A stretch of 64,000 bases of DNA from JAFGKK01 sp964521085. GTDB lineage: Bacteria > Chloroflexota > Anaerolineae > Anaerolineales > RBG-16-64-43. Location: the NCBI GenBank assembly GCA_964521085.1, contig CAZFPL010000008.1, forward strand, positions 1-64,000, read 5' to 3'. The translations under genes were made by a program, and so were the position numbers. Under the pieces are notes generated by a model, which was not told where the DNA came from, made no database searches, and saw only the letters and a list, made by a program, of their open reading frames with translations. Below, piece after piece: positions 35,251 through 43,216 of the stretch (positions within the stretch are counted from its first letter, which is position 1; every line of letters begins with the position of its first letter).

Positions 35251-36273
35251 ATGGCGCGATTTCAACGTTTGGAAGTGACGGGCAGCATTCTCGAAACCGG
35301 TTTGCTGCCGCTGTTCTATAACGGCGATCTGAACACCGCCATCGAGTCGGTTGCGGCCTGCGCCCGGGGCGGCGCTCGGGCCGTGGAATTCACCAACCGC
35401 GGCGAGGCCGCGTATTCCGTGTTCGGCGAATTGGTGCGGCATTTCGCGAAGGCGGATCCTTCCATCATCCTGGGAGTCGGATCGGTGATGGATGCGCCCA
35501 CGGCCGCGCTGTACCTGGCCGCCGGGGCGAACTTTATCGTCGGACCCAGCCTGAATCCCGAGATCTCGCGCCTGTGCAACCGGCGGAAAATCCTCTACCT
35601 CCCGGGGTGCGCCACCGAAACCGAGATTGCCACCGCGGAGGAACTGGGCGCCGAAATCTGCAAAATATTTCCGGGGGATGCCGCCGGCGGGCCGAAATTC
35701 ATCAGCGCGGTCATGGCTCCCTGCCCGTGGCACCGGCTGCTTCCGACGGGCGGAGTCGACGCCACCGAACCGAACGTCACCGAGTGGATCAAAGCCGGAG
35801 CGGCGGCGCTGGGCATGGGCAGCAAGCTGGTCACCGCAGCGCTGGTTTCAGCGCACGATTTCGACGGATTAGCCGCGAAGACCGCAGAATGCATCGGCTG
35901 GATCCAAAAAGCCCGTGGAGCGCCGGCCTTCCTGGGGATCGAGCATATCGGTTTGTATCCGCACCGGACGGATGCAAAGACTCTCAACGATTGGTATGCC
36001 AAGACGTTCGGATGGGAGAGCAAGGAAGGCGGCAGTTCCTTCTTCCTCTCCGCCGCCGGGCCGGGCCGCATGGAAGTGATGAAGGCTTCCAAGGATGCTC
36101 CGATGCACATTGCAATTCGCGTCTCGAACTTCGAGGAAGCCGTGGCCGCCCTGAAGGCGAAGGGGATTGGAATCAAGGATCCCGTCCTTAAGCCGGAATC
36201 CAAATCCGCCTACCTCGAGACCGCCGATCCGGATGGAAATCTCGTGCACCTGTTGTGGACTCCGAAAAAATGA
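35251..36273 (+). CDS. KDPG aldolase fused to a C-terminal VOC (glyoxalase-like) domain
   Basis: 340 residues. Residues 1-~215 are a KDPG/KHG aldolase: active-site Glu in AVEFTNRGE (~45), 'ILGVGSVMDAP', 'FIVGPSLNPEI', the Schiff-base lysine in ICKIFPGD (~137) and LPTGGVD. Residues ~227-340 are a separate VOC domain ('GIEHIGLYPHRTDAKTLNDW' to 'YLETADPDGNLVHLLW') with likely metal ligands His230 and a C-terminal Glu. The aldolase splits KDPG to pyruvate and glyceraldehyde-3-phosphate. Ordinary Eda is only ~205-215 residues, so the added domain is unusual. The reading frame is continuous across the joint, with no sign of an internal start. Confidence 0.9.
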   Translation: MARFQRLEVTGSILETGLLPLFYNGDLNTAIESVAACARGGARAVEFTNRGEAAYSVFGELVRHFAKADPSIILGVGSVMDAPTAALYLAAGANFIVGPSLNPEISRLCNRRKILYLPGCATETEIATAEELGAEICKIFPGDAAGGPKFISAVMAPCPWHRLLPTGGVDATEPNVTEWIKAGAAALGMGSKLVTAALVSAHDFDGLAAKTAECIGWIQKARGAPAFLGIEHIGLYPHRTDAKTLNDWYAKTFGWESKEGGSSFFLSAAGPGRMEVMKASKDAPMHIAIRVSNFEEAVAALKAKGIGIKDPVLKPESKSAYLETADPDGNLVHLLWTPKK

Positions 36274-36278
36274 ACTAC

Positions 36279-36368
36279 CGCGCGGCCAGCCGCGCGCTAT
36301 CAAGGAATGCAACTCCCATTTTTTCACGACGCACGCAACGGGAAATTACACATCCCGCGAAGCGGGAT
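36279..36368 (+). other. Two hairpins in the spacer before the KduI/IolB gene
   Basis: CGCGCGGC (36279-36286) pairs with GCCGCGCG (36289-36296) and ATCCCGC (36352-36358) pairs with GCGGGAT (36362-36368). Neither is followed by a T-run. They may modulate mRNA decay or internal expression within the operon. Confidence 0.5.
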
Positions 36369-36386
36369 AAAAGAAAGGCGGAAGCG

Positions 36387-37202
36387 ATGTCGTATTTTGA
36401 AGCTGTTCCCACGAAAGATGCCCTGAACCGCGTCCCGGGCAATCCGTTCAAGCTGCTCGACCTGCAATTGCTGATCCTTCCCGATGGCGGGAAGCATTCA
36501 GCCGCAACCGGCAGCCGCGAAGTGCTGATGGTGATCCTCGGCGGTATAGCGACCGTCGCCGCAGGTTTAAAAACCTTCACCGGCATCGGCGGACGGCCCA
36601 ATCCTTTTTCCGGGAAGCCGCATTCGGTGTATCTTCCCTGCGGGACGGATTACACCGTCACCGCCGCGGGACGGTTGGAAGCGGTGTTGGTCAGTGCGCC
36701 GAGTGAACTTAAAACTGATTCGTATGTAATCGGGCCTGAAAAAATCACCACCGGAGTCTGGGGAGCGGCCAATTTCAGCCGCAACTTCCATCAGATTCTC
36801 ACCCTGGCCGGGCAGCCGGATCTCCCCGCGCAGCGACTCATTGTCGGCGAGACGTATACGCCTTCAGGCAACTGGAGCACGTTCCCGCCGCACAAACATG
36901 AAAAGGATGATCTTCCGCGTGAAGCCTTCCACGAGGAGCTGTACTTCTTCAAGGTCAGTCCGGGCGACGGATTCGGATTGACGCGCTACTACAATGGCGA
37001 GGTGGACACCGGCTACGTGGTGCGCGATAACACCATCCTCATGGCGCCCAACGGATTTCACACCGTTGTCAGCGCGCCGGGATACACCACGTATTATTTA
37101 TGGGCGCTGGCGGGCAATCACCGCACCCAGGCCACCGCCGACGATCCCGCCTTGGCGTGGGTCGGCCGCACCGTGCCGATGCTCAAGGCGCTTGGACACT
37201 AG
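36387..37202 (+). CDS. KduI/IolB-family uronate isomerase
   Basis: 271 residues from the ATG at 36387 (AAAGG eight bases upstream). This is a bicupin of the KduI/IolB family. The metal-binding HKHEKDD, EELYFFKVSP and 'GFHTVVSAPGYTTYYLWALAG' features read more like IolB (5-deoxyglucuronate isomerase) than classical KduI. No other inositol genes are present. Its neighbours KdgK, KDPG aldolase and KduD-like dehydrogenase argue that it isomerises 5-keto-4-deoxyuronate to 3-deoxy-D-glycero-2,5-hexodiulosonate, the KduI step. It would be cytoplasmic and metal dependent. Confidence 0.82.
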   Translation: MSYFEAVPTKDALNRVPGNPFKLLDLQLLILPDGGKHSAATGSREVLMVILGGIATVAAGLKTFTGIGGRPNPFSGKPHSVYLPCGTDYTVTAAGRLEAVLVSAPSELKTDSYVIGPEKITTGVWGAANFSRNFHQILTLAGQPDLPAQRLIVGETYTPSGNWSTFPPHKHEKDDLPREAFHEELYFFKVSPGDGFGLTRYYNGEVDTGYVVRDNTILMAPNGFHTVVSAPGYTTYYLWALAGNHRTQATADDPALAWVGRTVPMLKALGH

Positions 37203-37228
37203 GAACGACCGACCATTGGAGAAATCCC

Positions 37229-37993
37229 ATGATTCTTGATGCGTTTCGATTGGATGGAAAAGTCGCGCTGGTAACCGGCGCGCGACAGGGATTGGGGCAG
37301 GCGCTCGCGCTGGCGCTTGCGGAAGCGGGCGCGGATATCGCCGCGCTGGATAAGGGCGATGTGACGGAAACCGACGCCAGGGTTGCCGGGTTGAAGCGGC
37401 GATTCCTTCCCATCCCATGTGACTTGCGGGAATCCGCGCCGGCGGATCTCCAGCGGGTGGTGGAACGGGTGGCCGCCGAACTCGGCCGCCTCGATATTCT
37501 GGTCAACAACGCCGGGATCATCCGCCGCACGCCGGCGGTGGATTTCAGCGAGGCCGATTGGGATGACGTGCTGCAGGTCAATCTCAAAGCGGTGTTCTTT
37601 CTATCCCAGGCCGCGGCGCGGATCATGTTGGCCCGCGGCGGCGGGAAGATCATCAACATCGCCTCCATGCTTTCGTTTCAGGGCGGGATTCTCATCCCGT
37701 CCTACACCGCCTCCAAGAGCGGCGTGGCCGGGATTACGCGCGCGCTGGCCAACGAGTGGGCCGCACGCGGGATCAACGTCAACGCCATTGCGCCCGGATA
37801 CATGGCCACCGACAACACTGCCGCCCTCCGCGCGGACGCCAAGCGATCGGCGTCCATCCTCGACCGAATCCCGGTCGGGCGCTGGGGAACCCCCGACGAC
37901 CTGAAAGGGGCGGCTGTCTTTCTCGCATCCTCCGCCTCCGATTACCTGCATGGCGCGATCATTCCGGTGGATGGCGGTTGGTTGACGCGGTGA
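37229..37993 (+). CDS. kduD: 2-deoxy-D-gluconate 3-dehydrogenase / 2,5-diketo-3-deoxygluconate reductase (KduD-like SDR)
   Basis: 254 residues from the ATG at 37229 with GGAG upstream; the longer open frame overlaps the preceding gene and was rejected. Classical SDR features: TGARQGLGQ nucleotide-binding loop (~16-24), NNAG (~93), catalytic Ser in the IASM strand (~145), YTASKSG with Tyr near 158, and 'INVNAIAPGYMATDNT' after it. Length and the ending 'VDGGWLTR' are typical of KduD. It reduces the 2,5-diketo product of the isomerase to KDG, feeding KdgK. Confidence 0.88.
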   Translation: MILDAFRLDGKVALVTGARQGLGQALALALAEAGADIAALDKGDVTETDARVAGLKRRFLPIPCDLRESAPADLQRVVERVAAELGRLDILVNNAGIIRRTPAVDFSEADWDDVLQVNLKAVFFLSQAAARIMLARGGGKIINIASMLSFQGGILIPSYTASKSGVAGITRALANEWAARGINVNAIAPGYMATDNTAALRADAKRSASILDRIPVGRWGTPDDLKGAAVFLASSASDYLHGAIIPVDGGWLTR

Positions 37994-38027
37994 AAGGCCG
38001 TAGGATCTCGGAAGGGAGCAGCAGCCT

Positions 38028-39509
38028 ATGACGACGGCGTTCCAGGCTCTCGATCTGCGAATGGATCCGCGTTCTTTGGTAAGTACGCCGGATGCAGAAT
38101 ACGGTCTATACGAAACCGGAAGCAAAAAAAGACTTGCGGTGCTTGCCGACTCGGGCTCGGGCGTTTTGAAAACCTTTGAAGGTGAATGCTCGGAGCATCA
38201 AGATCGGACTCTATTGCTTGGACCGATAAGCCCGCAGAACGCCGCCGCGCTTCGTGCTCAACTGGCATGGTTGCGGCCGCGCCTTTGGGGAATGCGCACT
38301 TCCGCCGGGTTGGGTGACCGCCTGGGACTGGCCACACCCGGGCATGTGCGCGCGATGCGCGCGGCGGGCGGATCGATCGGACCGATCTTCGCCCAGCAAT
38401 CCATTCGGGAAATGCTGCGCACCGGGCGTTCGCCGCAGCAGGTGATGGACGATGCAACCTGGGGCGTCTTCCAGGAAGGCTGGCGCGAAGGGGTGGGCGC
38501 GGACGCGGACCATTTGAAAACCACCGCGGATATAGATGGCAGTGTCGCGGCGGGTTTCACCTTCTTCACAATCGATCCCGGCGAATTCGTCGACCGCGCC
38601 GCCGAAACGGCCGACCTGGGTCAGTTGCGCGAGCGGGTGGGAAGCCAGCCGCCCGACGCCCAGCCGCGCGCGACGGGCCTGCTCGGTAGATCCATCGACA
38701 TCGAAGGCAGAACCCTGCACTTCGACGAACCGGCCCTGCTCAAGGCGGTGGTGAAATACGGCCGGGCGGTGGAGCATGTCGCAACCATGAGCCGCCACCT
38801 GGCACGCGCCGCGGCGGGGCGAGTGTGCGAGCTGGAAGTGTCGGTGGATGAAACCGAACAGCCGACGTCGGCGGTGGAACACGTTTACATCGCCAGCGAG
38901 CTGCGCCGGCTGGGGGTGGAGTGGGTAAGCCTGGCTCCGCGCTTCATCGGCCGGTTTGAAAAGGGGGTGGATTACATCGGCGATCTCGCGGCATTCGAAG
39001 CGGACTTGGCGGTGCATGCCGCCATCGCCCGGCAGTTCGGACCGTACAAACTCAGCTTGCACTCCGGCTCGGATAAATTCAGCATTTACCCGGCCGCGAT
39101 GCGCCAAACGCGGGGATTGGTGCACCTGAAGACGGCCGGCACCAGTTACCTCGAGGCATTGCGGACCGTCGCTTCGATCGAACCAATTTTCTTTCTCGAG
39201 ATCTACGCTTTCGCGCGCGAGCGGTATGAGGTCGACCGGGCCAGCTATCACGTATCGGCGCAGCTGGGGCGTGCGCCGTTTCCCGCGGCCGTCACCGACG
39301 TTCCCGGGTTGTTGAATCAGTTCGACGCGCGGGAGATACTGCACGTGACCTTCGGTTCCGTGCTCACGGCGACCGCGCCGTCCGGCGGTTTGCGTTTTTA
39401 TGAACATCTGAGAGAATTATTGTCCATGAATTCAGATCTGTATGCCGGCAATTTGGAGGGGCACTTCCTCCGGCACTTGAAACCGTTCGCTTCGAATGGA
39501 ATCCGGTAA
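38028..39509 (+). CDS. Tagaturonate epimerase-like protein (UxaE family)
   Basis: 493 residues with GGGAG upstream of the ATG. Sequence features such as 'GLGDRLGLATPGHVRAM', 'IFAQQSIREMLRTGR', 'FTFFTIDPGEFVD', 'LAPRFIGRFEKGVDYIGD' and 'YKLSLHSGSDKFSIYP' fit the UxaE family, metal-dependent C4 epimerases that interconvert D-tagaturonate and D-fructuronate. This allows galacturonate to enter the fructuronate-mannonate-KDG route. The window lacks recognisable UxaC, UxuA and UxuB, which would be needed elsewhere. Assignment is from family memory plus context. Confidence 0.8.
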   Translation: MTTAFQALDLRMDPRSLVSTPDAEYGLYETGSKKRLAVLADSGSGVLKTFEGECSEHQDRTLLLGPISPQNAAALRAQLAWLRPRLWGMRTSAGLGDRLGLATPGHVRAMRAAGGSIGPIFAQQSIREMLRTGRSPQQVMDDATWGVFQEGWREGVGADADHLKTTADIDGSVAAGFTFFTIDPGEFVDRAAETADLGQLRERVGSQPPDAQPRATGLLGRSIDIEGRTLHFDEPALLKAVVKYGRAVEHVATMSRHLARAAAGRVCELEVSVDETEQPTSAVEHVYIASELRRLGVEWVSLAPRFIGRFEKGVDYIGDLAAFEADLAVHAAIARQFGPYKLSLHSGSDKFSIYPAAMRQTRGLVHLKTAGTSYLEALRTVASIEPIFFLEIYAFARERYEVDRASYHVSAQLGRAPFPAAVTDVPGLLNQFDAREILHVTFGSVLTATAPSGGLRFYEHLRELLSMNSDLYAGNLEGHFLRHLKPFASNGIR

Positions 39510-39639
39510 TCCATGAACCGGTCCGCCCTGCCTTCCGCCGAAGGTTTTTCCGGCCGGACGGCCGTCGCCACCGGAAGAAACGTGCCGATGGAGAACGGGT
39601 ATTCGGGGTTGGGCGGCGTATAAGATCGAGAAAATCAAC

Positions 39640-40932
39640 ATGATCCAAGAGCAGGCAACGGCCGCCCCCGGCCAAACCCTAACCGAAGATACAATCCGGC
39701 AGACGCTGAACCGCGCCCTGGGAGGGCGGTTTCGCGGCCGGAAAGTCCTGATTCTGATCCCCGATCATACGCGATCCTTGCCGCTTCCATTCCTCTTCCG
39801 TACATTGGTGGAGATCCTGCGCGGCGCACATACGCTGGATTTCCTCGTCGCCCTCGGAACGCATCCGGTGCCGAGCGAGGAAGGCCTGTGGCGCTTGGTC
39901 GGCATCACTGCGGCCCAACGGCGCACCGTGTACCGGCGGGTAGGCCTGTTCCACCATGCCTGGAGCGATCCTTCCGCGCTGACTTCCCTGGGATGGATCT
40001 CGCAAGGACTCATTCGGCAATTTGCAGGGAAGTGCTGGCATCCTTCGCTCGGCGGCGATACAGAGGTGCATGTCAACCGGAAATTGCTGGAATACGACCA
40101 CATCCTGATTGCCGGCCCGACTACTCCACACGAGGTGGTCGGTTTCTCCGGAGGGGCGAAGTACATCATCCCGGGAGTTTCGGGCCCGCAGATGATCAAC
40201 ACCACGCATTGGCTGGGGGCGCTTTCCGGAGTGGTGGAAACCATCGGCGTGAAGGACACACCGGCGCGGAAAATGGTGCATGCCGCGGCATCCAAACTCC
40301 CGACGCCCGTCACGCTGCTGGGGATGGTCACCGAGGATCACGACCTGGCCGGGATCTTTATCGGGGATGCAACCTCCGCCTGGAGCGCCGCGGCCGACCT
40401 TTCGGCTCAGCGGCATATCCACTGGTGCGAGAAGCCCTTCCGGCGGGTGCTTTCCTGCCCATTGCCGATGTATGACGAGTTGTGGACGGCCGCCAAGGCG
40501 ATGTATAAACTGGAACCCGTCGTCGCCGCAGGCGGAGAAGTCGTGATCTACGCGCCGCACCTCGACACCATCAGCCGCACGCACGGGAGGTTCATCTACG
40601 AAGTCGGGTATCATATCCTGCCGTATATCCTCGAGAACTGGGACCGGTTGCGGGATCAGCCGCTGGCCGTGCTGGCGCACAGCTCACACGTCCGCGGATC
40701 CGGGCGAATGGAGAACGGGGTGGAAAAACCCAGCGTGCGGGTCACCCTGGCCAGCCGGATCCCTGCGGAGGATTGCGCGCGGTTGAATTTGGGGTACATG
40801 AATCCGGATGCCGTTCATCCGGAAGAGTGGAAGGATCGTGAGGAGGAGGGCGTCCTCTCTGTACCGAAAGCGGGGGAGATTCTCTATCGGCTGAAGGGTT
40901 CGCGGGAAGCCGAGGCGGGGGAAACGGGATGA
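39640..40932 (+). CDS. LarA-family (DUF2088) nickel-pincer racemase/epimerase homologue
   Basis: 430 residues. The LarA family is recognised by 'LILIPDHTRSLP' (~40-48), 'VALGTHPVPSEE' (~70-80), and 'HEVVGFSGGAKYIIPGVSG' (~165-180) containing His and the Lys that binds the nickel-pincer nucleotide in LarA. No clear ribosome-binding site precedes the ATG. The stop overlaps the start of a gluconokinase gene (ATGA), followed by 6-phosphogluconate dehydrogenase. This context favours a sugar-acid epimerase, for example one yielding D-gluconate, over lactate racemase. The cofactor-making LarB/LarC/LarE genes are not in the window. Confidence 0.82.
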   Translation: MIQEQATAAPGQTLTEDTIRQTLNRALGGRFRGRKVLILIPDHTRSLPLPFLFRTLVEILRGAHTLDFLVALGTHPVPSEEGLWRLVGITAAQRRTVYRRVGLFHHAWSDPSALTSLGWISQGLIRQFAGKCWHPSLGGDTEVHVNRKLLEYDHILIAGPTTPHEVVGFSGGAKYIIPGVSGPQMINTTHWLGALSGVVETIGVKDTPARKMVHAAASKLPTPVTLLGMVTEDHDLAGIFIGDATSAWSAAADLSAQRHIHWCEKPFRRVLSCPLPMYDELWTAAKAMYKLEPVVAAGGEVVIYAPHLDTISRTHGRFIYEVGYHILPYILENWDRLRDQPLAVLAHSSHVRGSGRMENGVEKPSVRVTLASRIPAEDCARLNLGYMNPDAVHPEEWKDREEEGVLSVPKAGEILYRLKGSREAEAGETG

Positions 40933-41435
40933 AAACCACCGGTTTGATCGTTATGGGCGTTGCGGGCTGCGGGAAAACCACCGTTGGAAAAGCGCTGGCG
41001 GAACGACTCGGCTGGGATTTTTTCGATGCCGATGGATTTCATCCGCCGGCGAATGTGGCCAAGATGGCGGCGGGGATCCCGCTTGACGACGAAGACCGCG
41101 CGCCCTGGCTTGCCGCACTGCATGACCTAATGGCCCGGACGCTTCGCGAAGGCCGCCATCCGGTTCTGGCTTGTTCCGCCCTCAAGGAGTGCTATCGAAA
41201 AACACTCCTCGACGGCAACGACGGGATCCGGGTGGTGCATCTACGGGGCGACTACGACCTCATCCTATCGCGCATGCACGATCGAACGGATCATTACATG
41301 AAACCCGGCATGCTGCGCAGCCAGTTCGACGCGCTGGAGGAACCCGCGGGGGCATTGACCGCGGATATCGCCCGGCCGGTGACGGAAATCGTCGACGACA
41401 TTCTGTCCGCTATTCCGAAGGAAGGAAGAGATTAG
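40929..41435 (+). CDS. gntK: Gluconokinase
   Basis: 168 residues, typical GntK size. P-loop GVAGCGKTT (~10-18), DADGFHPPANVAKMAAG, 'DDEDRAPWL' and 'ACSALKECYR' are all conserved in the GntK/thermoresistant gluconokinase family. It phosphorylates D-gluconate with ATP. The start overlaps the stop of the LarA-like gene by four bases, and gnd follows after 100 bases, so the three genes probably act together to turn a sugar acid into ribulose-5-phosphate. Confidence 0.93.
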   Translation: MKTTGLIVMGVAGCGKTTVGKALAERLGWDFFDADGFHPPANVAKMAAGIPLDDEDRAPWLAALHDLMARTLREGRHPVLACSALKECYRKTLLDGNDGIRVVHLRGDYDLILSRMHDRTDHYMKPGMLRSQFDALEEPAGALTADIARPVTEIVDDILSAIPKEGRD

Positions 41436-41535
41436 CGTTCATGGGAATCGATCGTATCGGTTGAGGTAAAAACCCCGGAATTTTCCCGCCACGGAACGGA
41501 TTGCGGAAACAGGCGGATGATAGAAAGGCATCGGT

Positions 41536-42999
41536 ATGAGTCAGGCGGATATCGGATTAATCGGATTGGCCGTGATGGGCCAAAACTTGGTGCTTAACAT
41601 GAACGACCACGGATTCACAGTGGCCGTTTACAACCGCACCACGTCGAAGGTGGATGAGTTCCTGCGGGAAGGCGCCAAGGAAACGCGTGTCGTCGGCACC
41701 CACTCACTTGAGGAATTGGTCAGCGCGCTTCAAAAACCGCGCCGGGTGATGATGATGGTGAAAGCCGGCGCGCCGGTCGACGACCTCATCGAACGCCTGC
41801 TTCCGCTGATGGAAAAGGGCGATATCCTCATCGACGGCGGCAACTCGAACTTCGCCGACACCATCCGCCGCACCGCCTACGTGGAATCGAAAGGACTGTG
41901 GTTCCTCGGGGTGGGTATTTCAGGCGGCGAGGATGGGGCGCGCTACGGCCCATCGATCATGCCCGGCGGATCGCCCGCAGCCTGGGCCGCCGTCAAGCCG
42001 ATCTTCCAAGCCATCGCCGCCAAGGTTCCGCGGCTGGGGGAAGGGGAGGACCCCTGCTGCGACTGGGTGGGGGAGAACGGCGCCGGCCACTACGTAAAGA
42101 TGGTGCACAACGGGATCGAATACGGAGATATGCAGCTGGTCAGCGAAGCGTATCACCTGATGAAAGAAGGGCTGGGGCTCTCGACCGAGGCGATGGGCGA
42201 GGTGTTCGCGGGATGGAACAAGGGCAAATTAAATTCCTACCTGATCGAGATCACGCGGGATATCCTGGCCTTCAAGGACGAAGACGGCCAGCCGCTTGCG
42301 GATAAAGTCTTGGATGTGGCCGGACAAAAAGGGACCGGCCGATGGGCGGGTATCTCCGCTCTCGAATTGGGCATCCCGCTGACGATGATCACGGAAGCGG
42401 TCTCCGCCCGATCACTCTCGATGCTCAAGGAAGAGCGCCTGGCGGCGGCCAAACTGCTCCACGGGCCGAATCCACGCCTTCCCAACCCGACCAAATACTT
42501 TGTGGCGGATTTGGGGGAGGCGGTCTTCGCATCCAAAATCATCTCCTACACCCAGGGTTTTATGCTGATGCGCGCCGCCGCGCGGGAATATCACTGGGAC
42601 CTCCATTACGGCGGGATCGCCATGATGTGGCGCGGCGGATGCATCATCCGCTCAAGCTTCCTGCAAAAAATAAATTCCGCCTTTAATCGGAAGCCGGATT
42701 TAACCAACCTCCTCCTGGATCCATATTTCGAAGTCCAGGTCGAAACCGCCCAGTCCGCCTGGAGGCGGGTGGTTGCCGCCGCAGCCCAGCAGGGCATCCC
42801 GATGCCCGCCATGTCGAGCGCACTCACATTTTTCGACAGCTATCGCTGCGGATGGCTTCCCGCCAACCTGGTGCAGGCTCAGCGGGATTATTTCGGCGCC
42901 CATACATATGAGCGGGTCGACCGGCCGCGCGGGGAATTCTTTCACACCGATTGGACGGGGCACGGCGGGAAGGTGACCTCCTCCACGTATTCGGCGTAG
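41536..42999 (+). CDS. gnd: 6-phosphogluconate dehydrogenase, decarboxylating
   Basis: 487 residues, the long NADP-type family length. The N-terminal GLAVMGQNLVLNM nucleotide-binding loop, 'FLGVGISGGEDGARYGPSIM', KMVHNGIEYGDMQL and 'GRWAGISALELGIP' are hallmark segments. It oxidatively decarboxylates 6-phosphogluconate to ribulose-5-phosphate. The pairing with gluconokinase and the LarA homologue points to sugar-acid breakdown as its job here, beyond the general pentose phosphate pathway. Confidence 0.96.
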   Translation: MSQADIGLIGLAVMGQNLVLNMNDHGFTVAVYNRTTSKVDEFLREGAKETRVVGTHSLEELVSALQKPRRVMMMVKAGAPVDDLIERLLPLMEKGDILIDGGNSNFADTIRRTAYVESKGLWFLGVGISGGEDGARYGPSIMPGGSPAAWAAVKPIFQAIAAKVPRLGEGEDPCCDWVGENGAGHYVKMVHNGIEYGDMQLVSEAYHLMKEGLGLSTEAMGEVFAGWNKGKLNSYLIEITRDILAFKDEDGQPLADKVLDVAGQKGTGRWAGISALELGIPLTMITEAVSARSLSMLKEERLAAAKLLHGPNPRLPNPTKYFVADLGEAVFASKIISYTQGFMLMRAAAREYHWDLHYGGIAMMWRGGCIIRSSFLQKINSAFNRKPDLTNLLLDPYFEVQVETAQSAWRRVVAAAAQQGIPMPAMSSALTFFDSYRCGWLPANLVQAQRDYFGAHTYERVDRPRGEFFHTDWTGHGGKVTSSTYSA

Positions 43000-43203
43000 C
43001 CTGATCCAATCGAAAACGCGAGAGATTCGAGAGATGGGCTAAGAATCATTATACATGCACGCAGATTTCGCGGATGGTTTGAATTTTCCTCCGATTTTTC
43101 ACATTCTTTTACTCGAAATCCTGAAAATCCTCTCGATCCGCATACCTGGAACTCAATCCTGAGAGAATGCTGATAAAGAATATCCAAGGCGGAATGATTA
43201 ACT

Positions 43204-43209
43204 TAAAAT
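43204..43209 (+). promoter_or_regulatory. Candidate leaderless -10 element for the esterase lipoprotein gene
   Basis: TAAAAT ends seven bases before the ATG at 43217, and no Shine-Dalgarno sequence lies between them. Transcription would start at or next to the A of the ATG. Confidence 0.4.
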
Positions 43210-43216
43210 TCCTGAT

